Assembly (NCBI GenBank): GCA_964550345.1
Contig: CAZJYZ010000048.1
Coordinates: forward strand, 1-26,313
Origin: JAAEUB01 sp964550345
Lineage (GTDB): Bacteria; Pseudomonadota; Alphaproteobacteria; Rhodobacterales; Rhodobacteraceae
DNA: 26,313 bases
Direction of reading: 5' to 3'
Below the pieces are notes generated by a model. It ran no database searches. It was not told the DNA's origin and saw only the letters and a list, made by a program, of their open reading frames with translations. A program made the translations under genes and the position numbers. Shown one piece after another: positions 15,192 through 23,621 of this stretch. The stretch's first letter is position 1; each line of letters starts with the position of its first letter.

Positions 15192-18100
15192 ATGAACCAG
15201 GAACTTACAACCAACCCGTTCAACCCGCTGGCCCCGCAAAAGACCTTTGATGAAATCAAAGTGTCATTGGCCAGCCCCGAACGTATTCTGAGCTGGTCCT
15301 ACGGCGAGATCAAAAAGCCCGAGACCATCAACTACCGGACCTTCAAGCCTGAGCGGGACGGTCTGTTCTGCGCGCGGATTTTTGGGCCGATCAAAGATTA
15401 CGAATGTCTTTGCGGTAAATATAAGCGCATGAAATATCGCGGCGTTGTCTGTGAAAAATGCGGTGTTGAGGTTACTCTGCAGAAAGTACGCCGCGAACGC
15501 ATGGGCCATATCGAACTGGCCGCGCCCGTCGCCCATATCTGGTTTCTGAAGTCGCTGCCGTCGCGCATCGGTCTGATGCTGGACATGACCCTGCGCGATC
15601 TGGAACGCATCCTATACTTTGAAAACTACGTTGTGATTGAGCCAGGCCTGACCGACCTCAATTACGGCCAGTTGATGAGCGAAGAAGAGTACATGGACGC
15701 GCAAGACGTCTATGGCATGGACGCTTTCACCGCCAATATCGGCGCCGAAGCGATCCGCGAAATGCTGGCTGCGATCGACCTTGAAGCCGAAGCTGAAACG
15801 CTGCGCGCCGATCTGGCCGTGGCAACCGGTGAACTTAAGCCCAAGAAGATCATCAAGCGTCTGAAGATCGTCGAAAGCTTCATCGATTCAGGTAACCGTC
15901 CGGAATGGATGATCCTGACCGTCGTGCCTGTGATCCCGCCCGAGCTGCGCCCGCTGGTGCCGCTGGATGGTGGCCGTTTCGCGACCTCGGATCTGAACGA
16001 TCTGTATCGCCGCGTGATCAACCGGAATAACCGCCTGAAACGTCTGATTGAACTGCGCGCGCCCGACATCATCGTGCGTAACGAAAAGCGTATGTTGCAG
16101 GAATCCGTTGACGCACTGTTTGACAATGGCCGCCGTGGCCGCGTCATTACCGGTGCCAACAAACGTCCGCTGAAATCACTTTCGGACATGCTGAAAGGTA
16201 AGCAGGGTCGTTTCCGTCAGAACCTTTTGGGTAAACGCGTCGACTTCTCGGGGCGTTCGGTCATCGTGACCGGGCCTGAATTGAAGCTGCACCAATGCGG
16301 CTTGCCCAAGAAGATGGCATTGGAGCTGTTTAAGCCCTTCATCTATTCGCGGCTTGAGGCAAAGGGTCTCAGTTCGACCGTGAAGCAAGCTAAAAAGCTG
16401 GTGGAAAAGGAACGTCCCGAGGTTTGGGATATCCTTGATGAAGTGATCCGCGAACACCCGGTCATGCTCAACCGTGCGCCGACCCTACACCGTTTGGGCA
16501 TTCAGGCGTTTGAACCGGTGCTGATCGAAGGTAAAGCCATTCAGCTGCACCCGCTCGTTTGTTCGGCTTTCAACGCCGACTTTGACGGGGACCAGATGGC
16601 GGTGCACGTACCATTGAGCCTTGAGGCTCAGCTGGAAGCACGTGTGCTGATGATGTCGACCAACAACGTGTTGTCGCCCGCAAACGGTGCGCCAATTATC
16701 GTTCCGTCGCAGGATATGATCCTGGGTCTTTACTACATCACCATGGAACGCGAAGGCATGAAGGGCCAGGGCATGGTCTTTGCCGATGCCGACGAAGTTC
16801 AGCATGCGCTGGACGCAGGCGAAGTGCACCTGCACTCGAAGATTCAGGCGCGACTGCCACAGATCGACGAGGAAGGTAACGAGATTCTGACGCGGTTCGA
16901 AACCACGCCGGGTCGCTTGCTTCTGGGCACACTTTTGCCGTTGAACGCCAAGGCACCGTTTGATCTGGTCAACCGTCTGTTGCGCAAAAAAGAAGTGCAG
17001 CAGGTTATTGACACCGTCTACCGTTATTGCGGCCAGAAAGAGAGCGTCATTTTCTGTGACCAGATCATGACGATGGGCTTCCGCGAAGCCTTCAAGGCTG
17101 GGATCAGCTTTGGCAAGGATGACATGGTCATTCCTGACAGCAAATGGCCGATCGTTGACGGCGTACGTTCTCAGGTAAAAGAGTTCGAACAGCAATATAT
17201 GGACGGCCTCATCACTTTGGGTGAGAAGTACAACAAAGTGGTCGATGCCTGGTCAAAATGCTCTGACCAAGTGGCGGATGCGATGATGGGCGAAATTTCG
17301 TCCATGAAGAAAGACGATGCGGGGGCTGAAGCGGAACCCAACTCGGTCTACATGATGTCGCATTCCGGTGCGCGTGGTTCGCCCGCACAGATGAAGCAGC
17401 TGGGTGGTATGCGTGGCCTGATGGCCAAACCTTCCGGCGAGATCATTGAAACCCCGATCATCTCGAACTTTAAAGAGGGCCTGACGGTTCTTGAATACTT
17501 CAACTCGACCCACGGGGCCCGTAAAGGTCTTGCGGATACGGCGTTGAAAACTGCGAACTCGGGTTACCTGACCCGGCGTCTGGTGGACGTGGCGCAGGAT
17601 TGTATCGTGCGCGAAAACGATTGTGGCACTGAAAACACCATCACCGCCGAGGCTGCGGTCAATGACGGTGAAGTTGTTGCGACATTGTCCGAACGTATTC
17701 TGGGCCGGGTTGCAGGTGAAGACGTGGTTGACCCGGCGTCTGGCGAGGTGCTTGCAGCCAAGAATGAGCTGATCGAAGAGCGCACTGCGGACGCGATCGA
17801 GGCATCTGGTGTTGCCACGTTCCGCATCCGCTCTCCGTTGACCTGCGAGGCTGAAGAAGGCGTTTGCGCCATGTGCTACGGCCGTGATCTGGCCCGTGGT
17901 ACCAAGGTGAATGTTGGCGAAGCCGTCGGCATTATCGCGGCGCAGTCCATTGGTGAACCGGGCACACAGCTGACCATGCGGACTTTCCACATTGGTGGCA
18001 TTGCACAGGGTGGCCAGCAATCGTTCCAGGAAGCAGGGCAGGCGGGTAAGATTGAATTCCGCAACCCGAACATCCTGAAAAATGCCTCGGGTGACATGGT

Positions 18101-19463
18101 GGTCATGGGCCGCAACATGCAACTGGCGATCATGGACGAAAACGATGTCGAGCGCGCCAGCTTCAAACTGTCCTACGGCTCAAAGCTGCACGTTTCGGAT
18201 GGCGACAAGATTGAGCGTGGCGATAAGCTGTTTGAGTGGGATCCCTACACGCTGCCGATCATTGCTGAAAAAGGTGGCACGGCGAAGTTTGTCGATCTGG
18301 TTGTTGGTGTTTCGGTGCGCGATGAAACCGATGACGCCACAGGTATGACTCAGAAAATCGTGACTGACTGGCGCACCGCGCCGAAAGGCAGCGACCTCAA
18401 GCCTGAGATCATCATCGTTGGCAGTGACGGTGAACCTGTGCGCAACGATGCCGGTAACCCGGTGGTTTACGCCATGTCGGTTGACGCCATTCTGTCGATT
18501 GAAGAAGGGCAGGAAATCAAACCGGGTGACGTGGTTGCGCGTATCCCGCGTGAGGGCGCCAAAACCAAGGACATCACCGGTGGTCTGCCGCGTGTGGCCG
18601 AACTCTTTGAGGCACGTCGCCCCAAAGATCACGCCATCATCGCCGAGATTGACGGCTATGTTCGCTATGGTCGCGACTACAAAAACAAGCGCCGTATTGC
18701 CATTGAACCGGCGGATGAAGCACAGGAAAAAGTCGAATACATGGTACCCAAAGGCAAGCACATCCCGGTTGCCGAGGGGGACTTCATCCAGAAGGGTGAA
18801 TACATCATGGACGGTAACCCGGCACCGCATGACATTCTTTCAGTGATGGGTGTCGAGGCGCTGGCCGATTACATGATCGACGAGGTGCAGGATGTTTACC
18901 GACTGCAAGGTGTGAAGATCAACGATAAGCATATCGAAGTGATCGTGCGCCAGATGCTGCAGAAATGGGAAATTTCCGACAGTGGCGAAACCACATTGCT
19001 GAAAGGCGAACATGTGGACAAGGCCGAGTTTGATGCTGCCAACGAAAAGGCGCTTGCCAAAGGCGTGCGTCTAGCACAAGGCGAACCGATCCTGCTGGGT
19101 ATCACCAAGGCCAGCCTGCAGACGCGTTCGTTCATCTCGGCGGCGTCGTTCCAGGAAACCACCCGCGTCCTTACGGAAGCTTCCGTACAGGGTAAACGCG
19201 ACAAGCTGGTGGGCCTCAAGGAAAACGTCATCGTTGGTCGCCTGATCCCGGCCGGTACTGGCGGTGCGACGCAGAAAGTGCGTCACATCGCTCAGGATCG
19301 CGACAACAAGGTTATCGAAGAGGCACGCGCCGAGGCCGAAGCAGCACTCGCTGCTCCGGAGGGAAGCGAAGACGTATTTGCGGATGCCTCGGATGATGTC
19401 GCAGACGAAGACGCCTCGGGTCTGGTTGAAACACCGGAAAGCGCCGGCGAAGAACAGCCCTGA
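15192..19463 (+). CDS. rpoC: RNA polymerase subunit beta-prime
   Basis: This 1423-residue protein has the catalytic Mg-binding motif NADFDGD at 461-467 (Asp463, Asp465, Asp467). The N-terminal zinc ribbon uses Cys72, Cys74, Cys87 and Cys90 (CLCGKYKR...CEKC). The second zinc site uses Cys811, Cys885, Cys892 and Cys895. The trigger-loop region GEPGTQLTMRTFHIGG follows. The C-terminus ends in an acidic Asp/Glu-rich tail (EDVFADASDDVADEDASG), commonly variable in this group. GAGGAA about 7 bases before the ATG supports the start. A strong terminator follows. Confidence 0.99.
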   Translation: MNQELTTNPFNPLAPQKTFDEIKVSLASPERILSWSYGEIKKPETINYRTFKPERDGLFCARIFGPIKDYECLCGKYKRMKYRGVVCEKCGVEVTLQKVRRERMGHIELAAPVAHIWFLKSLPSRIGLMLDMTLRDLERILYFENYVVIEPGLTDLNYGQLMSEEEYMDAQDVYGMDAFTANIGAEAIREMLAAIDLEAEAETLRADLAVATGELKPKKIIKRLKIVESFIDSGNRPEWMILTVVPVIPPELRPLVPLDGGRFATSDLNDLYRRVINRNNRLKRLIELRAPDIIVRNEKRMLQESVDALFDNGRRGRVITGANKRPLKSLSDMLKGKQGRFRQNLLGKRVDFSGRSVIVTGPELKLHQCGLPKKMALELFKPFIYSRLEAKGLSSTVKQAKKLVEKERPEVWDILDEVIREHPVMLNRAPTLHRLGIQAFEPVLIEGKAIQLHPLVCSAFNADFDGDQMAVHVPLSLEAQLEARVLMMSTNNVLSPANGAPIIVPSQDMILGLYYITMEREGMKGQGMVFADADEVQHALDAGEVHLHSKIQARLPQIDEEGNEILTRFETTPGRLLLGTLLPLNAKAPFDLVNRLLRKKEVQQVIDTVYRYCGQKESVIFCDQIMTMGFREAFKAGISFGKDDMVIPDSKWPIVDGVRSQVKEFEQQYMDGLITLGEKYNKVVDAWSKCSDQVADAMMGEISSMKKDDAGAEAEPNSVYMMSHSGARGSPAQMKQLGGMRGLMAKPSGEIIETPIISNFKEGLTVLEYFNSTHGARKGLADTALKTANSGYLTRRLVDVAQDCIVRENDCGTENTITAEAAVNDGEVVATLSERILGRVAGEDVVDPASGEVLAAKNELIEERTADAIEASGVATFRIRSPLTCEAEEGVCAMCYGRDLARGTKVNVGEAVGIIAAQSIGEPGTQLTMRTFHIGGIAQGGQQSFQEAGQAGKIEFRNPNILKNASGDMVVMGRNMQLAIMDENDVERASFKLSYGSKLHVSDGDKIERGDKLFEWDPYTLPIIAEKGGTAKFVDLVVGVSVRDETDDATGMTQKIVTDWRTAPKGSDLKPEIIIVGSDGEPVRNDAGNPVVYAMSVDAILSIEEGQEIKPGDVVARIPREGAKTKDITGGLPRVAELFEARRPKDHAIIAEIDGYVRYGRDYKNKRRIAIEPADEAQEKVEYMVPKGKHIPVAEGDFIQKGEYIMDGNPAPHDILSVMGVEALADYMIDEVQDVYRLQGVKINDKHIEVIVRQMLQKWEISDSGETTLLKGEHVDKAEFDAANEKALAKGVRLAQGEPILLGITKASLQTRSFISAASFQETTRVLTEASVQGKRDKLVGLKENVIVGRLIPAGTGGATQKVRHIAQDRDNKVIEEARAEAEAALAAPEGSEDVFADASDDVADEDASGLVETPESAGEEQP

Positions 19464-19484
19464 TCCTGGTTAAACCAAAGTAAC

Positions 19485-19513
19485 AAAACCCCGCCCTAAC
19501 CGGCGGGGTTTTT
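19485..19513 (+). terminator. Rho-independent terminator of rpoBC
   Basis: An 11-bp perfect stem AAAACCCCGCC (19485-19495) / GGCGGGGTTTT (19502-19512) with a 6-base loop ends in five T, beginning 21 bases after the rpoC stop. Confidence 0.95.
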
Positions 19514-19619
19514 AATTTCGAAACACTGTCAGTCCTCTTTTGAGGGGTAAGGAGCACGGCTTCTCGCTATGAGTGCGGCGGCATTGAGCCGATGACCTCC
19601 GCCTAATGCTCTTTACCTC

Positions 19620-19650
19620 TTGGATACCTGGCAGATCCGACCCATATAGG
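19620..19650 (+). promoter_or_regulatory. Possible promoter of the LpxL-like gene, leading to a near-leaderless start
   Basis: TTGGAT (19620-19625) and TATAGG (19645-19650) have a 19-base spacer, longer than optimal. The context CCCATATAG resembles the rpsL promoter's -10 (CCCCATATAG). The -10 ends only four bases before the ATG, so if it is used the transcript would begin at or inside the start codon. Confidence 0.35.
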
Positions 19651-19654
19651 CCCC

Positions 19655-20530
19655 ATGTTTACCCGTTCCGTCAAATATGCATGGCAGCATGTCAGATACA
19701 TCCCACTTTGGTCTGCACTAACGTATTCACGTTGGCGCAGCTTTGATGCCCGTGCGCGCTCGTTGGGCGTGGCTTTCGGTGCGGTCATGCGCTGGTTTCC
19801 CATCGCCACGCGTCGGTTTGACCGTGAATTGTTACGGATATTCCCTGACATGCCGCGCGGCGAACGTATGAAGCTGTGCCGTGATATGGGCCGAAATATG
19901 GGCCAGACCCTGTTTGAGATTTACCACAATGCCGAATTTCAGGTCCGGCTGGAAAAATTTCACGTCTCAGGGCCGGGTCTTGCAGTGTTGGACGAGGCGC
20001 GTGCGGCAGGTAAAGGCGCGATCATCGTATCGGGGCATTTCGGCCAATGGGAAGCCACGCGCGCGGTTCTTAAGGCGCGCGGCATGGAAACTGCGGGTGT
20101 CTATCGTCGACAGAAGAACCGCCATTATCAACGCCTGCTAGAGGCTGGAATAGAAGCGGGGGGCAGACCGGCCCTGACAACCGGGCGTGTCGGCACCAAG
20201 AACCTTGTCCGCCATTTGCGCGGTGGAGGCTTTGCCGCCATCCTGCTTGATGAGAAAACTGCCGATGGTGAACGCCTGCCGTTTATGGGCCACGAGGCTC
20301 TGACCTCGCTCTCTGCGGCTCGATTAGCGTTGAAGTATGACATACCGCTCATACCCGTCTATGGCACGCGCCTTGGGGAAAACGGCGAAATAGATGTCGA
20401 ATTTGAGGCCCCGATTCCCCATACAGACGCCCGCACAATGACACAGGTATTTAACGACAGCCTGTCGGCCCGTATCCTCGAACACCCCGATCAATGGTAC
20501 TGGATGCTGCGTCGTTGGAAAGATGTGTAA
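19655..20530 (+). CDS. LpxL/HtrB-family acyltransferase (lipid A biosynthesis-like)
   Basis: This 291-residue protein belongs to the LpxL-type lysophospholipid acyltransferase-like group. The catalytic H-x4-E motif is at SGHFGQWE (His128, Glu133), followed by a YRRQKNRHYQRLL block, a Gly/Asp block (LLDEKTADGERLPFMGHEA), and the C-terminal signature HPDQWYWMLRRWK. Known members add secondary acyl chains to Kdo2-lipid A on the inner leaflet of the inner membrane. Some alphaproteobacterial relatives act on other lipids, so the acceptor is not certain. There is no obvious Shine-Dalgarno sequence before ATG 19655, and the next in-frame Met is at residue 45. It is a single gene between the rpoC terminator and a convergent CPBP gene; no clear terminator is visible between them. 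Confidence 0.88.
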   Translation: MFTRSVKYAWQHVRYIPLWSALTYSRWRSFDARARSLGVAFGAVMRWFPIATRRFDRELLRIFPDMPRGERMKLCRDMGRNMGQTLFEIYHNAEFQVRLEKFHVSGPGLAVLDEARAAGKGAIIVSGHFGQWEATRAVLKARGMETAGVYRRQKNRHYQRLLEAGIEAGGRPALTTGRVGTKNLVRHLRGGGFAAILLDEKTADGERLPFMGHEALTSLSAARLALKYDIPLIPVYGTRLGENGEIDVEFEAPIPHTDARTMTQVFNDSLSARILEHPDQWYWMLRRWKDV

Positions 20531-20583
20531 CGGACTGCCCACAGCCTGTTTCTGAAACTAGTCTCACTGCAGTGGACAGCGGC

Positions 20584-21360
20584 CTAATTTGAAAAGGTCA
20601 GCCAGCGTAGTCCTGTCTGGCCGGTTTTAACATAGACGGCGATCACGGCATAAATACTCAGTGCGGCATAGGGCCAGATACTTGCGCTGAACCACGTATC
20701 CGGGTTGCGGTACCCGGTGAAGATGGCCCAGTTTGAAGCCAGATTAAAGGTCAGATGCAGCAAGATTGCTGGCAGGATTGACCCGCCTGACAAAGTATAG
20801 GCCGCGCCGATCATCACCGCGTAAAGCATGCAGTGAATGGCGAACAGATGCAGAGATATTTGAGCATGTGGTGAATCCACGGTCCAAAGCGGCAGGTGCC
20901 AGACCAGCCAGACAATTCCGACCAGCAACGAGGCTTCAAGCCACCCCATGCGTTGGTTCAGGTGCTCCTGCATTACGCCGCGCCAGCCCAACTCTTCTCC
21001 TAATGGGCCAAGCGCGAGATTGAAAAGGATCATCATTGCGAACATGCCCGCCCCCAGCGGCAGGGTCTCACCCGATGCAAAGGGGCGCATAAATGCCAGC
21101 AGTACCAGCGGGGCGACCACCAGCGCCCAGGCTTCCAGCGGGATGGTCGAGATTTTTATTGTGCGGCCAAGAAGCTCCAAGAGGTTGCCGTTTCTCAGGC
21201 TCAGGATAATTGCCGCCAGCGATGGTCCCCAAACGGTGATTAACCAGAAAGGCAGGCCTGTTGCGGTTTCCGGGGACTTTGCAGCGGGAAGAAAGGCGAT
21301 AAACAAAAACCCGACCAGCGAGATCGCAAAGGTGAGGCTGAGGAATGGGAAAAGTGTCAT
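20584..21360 (-). CDS. CPBP-family intramembrane metalloprotease
   Basis: This 258-residue protein has about eight hydrophobic segments and the three CPBP (CAAX protease and bacteriocin-processing, ABI) motifs: EELGWR (Glu122, Glu123, Arg127), WLVWH (His155), and HLTFN (His202, Asn206). These residues form the metal-dependent active site inside the membrane. Bacterial members process or confer immunity to peptides, or regulate membrane proteins; the substrate here is unknown. The ATG overlaps the tetR stop (ATGA at 21357-21360), so it is translationally coupled to the regulator and should be under its control. Confidence 0.88.
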   Translation of the reverse strand: MTLFPFLSLTFAISLVGFLFIAFLPAAKSPETATGLPFWLITVWGPSLAAIILSLRNGNLLELLGRTIKISTIPLEAWALVVAPLVLLAFMRPFASGETLPLGAGMFAMMILFNLALGPLGEELGWRGVMQEHLNQRMGWLEASLLVGIVWLVWHLPLWTVDSPHAQISLHLFAIHCMLYAVMIGAAYTLSGGSILPAILLHLTFNLASNWAIFTGYRNPDTWFSASIWPYAALSIYAVIAVYVKTGQTGLRWLTFSN

Positions 21361-21968
21361 GTTAGATCTTCCGGGGTTCGAAAAGTTTGAATGATCTGGC
21401 GCAGGCGTGTCGCGTCCTTCAGAAATGGTGCGAGTGCTTCCAGCGCGGTAGCCGCAAAACCTGCACTCTGTGCCTGTGTCCAGTCTCCCAAAATCACGCG
21501 GCGGTTAATACGGGCGTTTATGGTCAGGAACAGTTCACCGATATGTTCCGGTTTTGCATCCGCACGGACGAACTTTTTCAACTTGGTACTCAGAACGGGG
21601 CTGAGTAGGCGGGTCATGGCGACGTCCTGGCCGGAAAGATAAAGCAGCTTATCTTGCGTATCTTTCATCGCTGCGAGGATACCCGGATCATTGCCAAGCT
21701 GTGCTGATCCTACCTCAAGCAATGTTTCGATTGGTGATTGGTCGGTTTGCTCCAGAACTCCGGCAAGTGCAGAGACCTCTTCACTGACTATTGCGTCCAG
21801 AATGGCATTCTTGCTGGCGAAATGGTGATAAAGCCCGCCGCGCGAGATACCGCAGGCCTTGCGGATATCTTCCATTTCCGTGACCGAATATCCCTGCCTG
21901 ATAAACAGCTTTTGCGCATGTTTCAGGATGTCGGATCGACGTTCTTGCTGACTTAATCTTTGTCTCAT
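21357..21968 (-). CDS. TetR-family transcriptional regulator
   Basis: This 203-residue protein has a TetR N-terminal helix-turn-helix (residues about 29-52, VTEMEDIRKACGISRGGLYHHFASK), with the family's Y-x-H-F recognition-helix end. The C-terminal ligand domain is not recognisable beyond helical content. It probably represses its own promoter and the coupled CPBP gene through the inverted repeat at 21978-21997. An in-frame TAG lies three codons before the ATG, so this start is the earliest possible, and there is no visible ribosome binding site. The inferred promoter would place the transcript start at the ATG. Confidence 0.93.
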   Translation of the reverse strand: MRQRLSQQERRSDILKHAQKLFIRQGYSVTEMEDIRKACGISRGGLYHHFASKNAILDAIVSEEVSALAGVLEQTDQSPIETLLEVGSAQLGNDPGILAAMKDTQDKLLYLSGQDVAMTRLLSPVLSTKLKKFVRADAKPEHIGELFLTINARINRRVILGDWTQAQSAGFAATALEALAPFLKDATRLRQIIQTFRTPEDLT

Positions 21969-21974
21969 ACGATG

Positions 21975-22003
21975 CAGCTACCGACACATGTCGGTAGAGT
22001 CAA
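21975..22003 (-). promoter_or_regulatory. Probable tetR promoter
   Basis: On the - strand TTGACT (22003-21998, 5 of 6 to consensus) is followed after 17 bases by TAGCTG (21980-21975), a weak -10. A start six bases later falls on the A of the tetR ATG. The operator fills the spacer and overlaps part of the -10. Confidence 0.5.
21978..21997. promoter_or_regulatory. Inverted-repeat operator of the TetR regulator
   Basis: Two perfect 9-base arms, CTACCGACA (21978-21986) and TGTCGGTAG (21989-21997), flank a 2-base centre. The site starts 10 bases upstream of the tetR ATG and occupies the space between the -35 and -10 elements. A 20-bp palindrome at this place is typical of TetR autorepression. 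Whether it also affects the divergent transporter gene is unclear; its ATG is 110 bases away. Confidence 0.85.
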
Positions 22004-22052
22004 GAGCTTTTCTTTCCACCGATGCGAAAGGCCCTGCAGCAACAGGTCGTTT

Positions 22053-22080
22053 TTAGACTGGCGTAATGCGAGCTTATTAA
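22053..22080 (+). promoter_or_regulatory. Possible promoter of the EamA transporter gene
   Basis: TTAGAC (22053-22058) and TATTAA (22075-22080) are separated by 16 bases, giving a predicted start near 22087 and a short leader with AGGAGG. The match is moderate and the spacer one base short. Confidence 0.35.
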
Positions 22081-22106
22081 TTACCGCAGAGTCAGGAGGC
22101 GCGGAC

Positions 22107-22982
22107 ATGGCCCTGACTGACAATATGCGTGGCGCGGGGCTGATGATGGTCTCGATGGCAGCGTTTACCTTTAACGACGTATGCATGAAGGCGCTGGCAG
22201 GCGAAGTGCCTCTGTTTCAGGCGATTTTTCTGCGGGGCATACTCAGTACGTTGTTACTGTTCTTTGCTGGGCGTGCCATGGGGGTGATACGCATGCGGCT
22301 TCCGCGGCGCGACTGGGGGCTGATTACCCTCAGAACGATTGCCGAGATCGGGGCCACCGGGTTTTTCCTGACTGCTTTGTTTCACATGCCAATCGCAAAT
22401 ATCACCGCTATCCTGCAGGCCTTGCCTTTAACGGTTGCTCTTGCGGCGGCCTTGTTCTTGCGCGAACCGCTGGGCTGGCGGCGCGTGGTGGCAATTCTGG
22501 TTGGCCTTGCAGGTGTTTTACTGATCGTGCGCCCCGGTGCTGAAGGTTTCAACACGTACTCCTTTTATGCCCTGGCGGCCGTGGGTTTCGTGACCATCCG
22601 TGATCTGTCGGTACGGCGCATGTCAACGCATGTACCATCCTTTACAATTGCCCTTATCAGCTCGGCCGCAGTGGCAATTGCTTTTGGACTGGCCTCGGCG
22701 GGGGGGGAGTGGGTGCCTGTGAAGCTATACCAGGTAGGTCTTTTGGCCATGGCAGCGGTCTTTATTCTGGGTGGTTATCTGGCGTCGGTCGCGGTGATGC
22801 GTGTGGGCGAAATCGGCTTTACTGCTCCGTTTCGCTATACCGGCCTGATCTGGGCGCTGGTACTCGGCTGGCTGATATTTGCGGAATGGCCAGATACCCT
22901 GACCCTGATCGGTGCTACGGTCGTGGTTGTCACCGGCATATTCACCCTGTACCGGGAACGCCGGGCACGCCGATTTGCGTAA
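22107..22982 (+). CDS. EamA/DMT-superfamily transporter
   Basis: This 291-residue protein has about ten transmembrane spans arranged as two EamA repeats, the usual drug/metabolite transporter layout. The first begins GAGLMMVSMAAFTFNDVCMKAL and ends in LAGVLLIVRPGAEGF; the second ends in GLIWALVLGWLIFAEWPDTLTLIGA. Family members export amino acids, metabolites or S-adenosylmethionine-like compounds through the inner membrane; the substrate cannot be inferred. ATG at 22107 has a perfect AGGAGG 7 bases upstream, so the longer frame back to 21960, which crosses the TetR operator, is not the real start. It is divergent from tetR. Confidence 0.9.
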   Translation: MALTDNMRGAGLMMVSMAAFTFNDVCMKALAGEVPLFQAIFLRGILSTLLLFFAGRAMGVIRMRLPRRDWGLITLRTIAEIGATGFFLTALFHMPIANITAILQALPLTVALAAALFLREPLGWRRVVAILVGLAGVLLIVRPGAEGFNTYSFYALAAVGFVTIRDLSVRRMSTHVPSFTIALISSAAVAIAFGLASAGGEWVPVKLYQVGLLAMAAVFILGGYLASVAVMRVGEIGFTAPFRYTGLIWALVLGWLIFAEWPDTLTLIGATVVVVTGIFTLYRERRARRFA

Positions 22983-22998
22983 CCTTTCTCATGGGCTG

Positions 22999-23027
22999 TT
23001 GACAGCGGCCCCGACTCCCCATATAGC
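22999..23027 (+). promoter_or_regulatory. Promoter of the rpsL-rpsG-fusA-tuf operon
   Basis: A consensus -35, TTGACA (22999-23004), and TATAGC (23022-23027) are separated by exactly 17 bases. The predicted start near 23034 leaves a leader of about 205 bases before the rpsL ATG at 23239. This is the best sigma-70-type match I found in the window, as expected for a ribosomal operon. Confidence 0.75.
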
Positions 23028-23238
23028 GCGTGCGTCGGGTGCCGGGCTTGCCATGTGGCTTGTTCTATCCCGGTACTGAAAGATTTAAGTGGCCAAGATC
23101 CGGGCAGCTTCGTCCTGATCCTCTGAAACTCCACCGCAGGGTTCCCGCCGGAATTGGGGACTTGCGGTTTTTGTGTGTTGCGATGGTCGTAATGCGCAGT
23201 TGAAAATTAAATGTGTTGCAACACGGGGAAGAACCCAT

Positions 23239-23610
23239 ATGCCAACGATACAACAGCTGATCCGCAAACCGCGCCAGCCGAAAGTAAAACGCTCCAAGTC
23301 GATGCACTTGGAAAGCTGCCCGCAAAAACGCGGTGTCTGCACTCGCGTCTATACAACAACACCGAAAAAGCCGAACTCGGCCATGCGGAAGGTTGCTAAA
23401 GTGCGCCTGACAAATGGTTTTGAGGTCATCAGCTACATCCCCGGTGAAAGCCACAACCTTCAAGAACACTCGGTGGTTCTGATCCGTGGCGGCCGGGTAA
23501 AAGACCTTCCGGGTGTCCGTTATCACATCCTGCGTGGTGTGTTGGATACCCAAGGCGTCAAAGACCGTAAACAACGTCGTTCGAAATACGGCGCCAAGCG
23601 TCCTAAGTAA
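23239..23610 (+). CDS. rpsL: 30S ribosomal protein S12
   Basis: This 123-residue protein is a standard S12 starting MPTIQQLIRKPRQPKVKRSK, with the decoding-site loops TTTPKKPNSA (Lys43) and RGGRVKDLPGVRYH. Both are wild-type, consistent with streptomycin sensitivity. S12 monitors codon-anticodon pairing in the A site. An open frame extends 22 codons upstream to 23173, but those residues are not part of S12; GGGGAAG about 8 bases before 23239 supports the chosen start. First gene of the str operon, 11 bases before rpsG. Confidence 0.98.
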   Translation: MPTIQQLIRKPRQPKVKRSKSMHLESCPQKRGVCTRVYTTTPKKPNSAMRKVAKVRLTNGFEVISYIPGESHNLQEHSVVLIRGGRVKDLPGVRYHILRGVLDTQGVKDRKQRRSKYGAKRPK

Positions 23611-23621
23611 GGAATTAAGAT

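Noticed and set aside
20531..20583. Terminator between the LpxL-like gene and the CPBP gene
   Set aside because: Only a short palindrome (CACTGCAGTG) is present, with no T tract on either strand.
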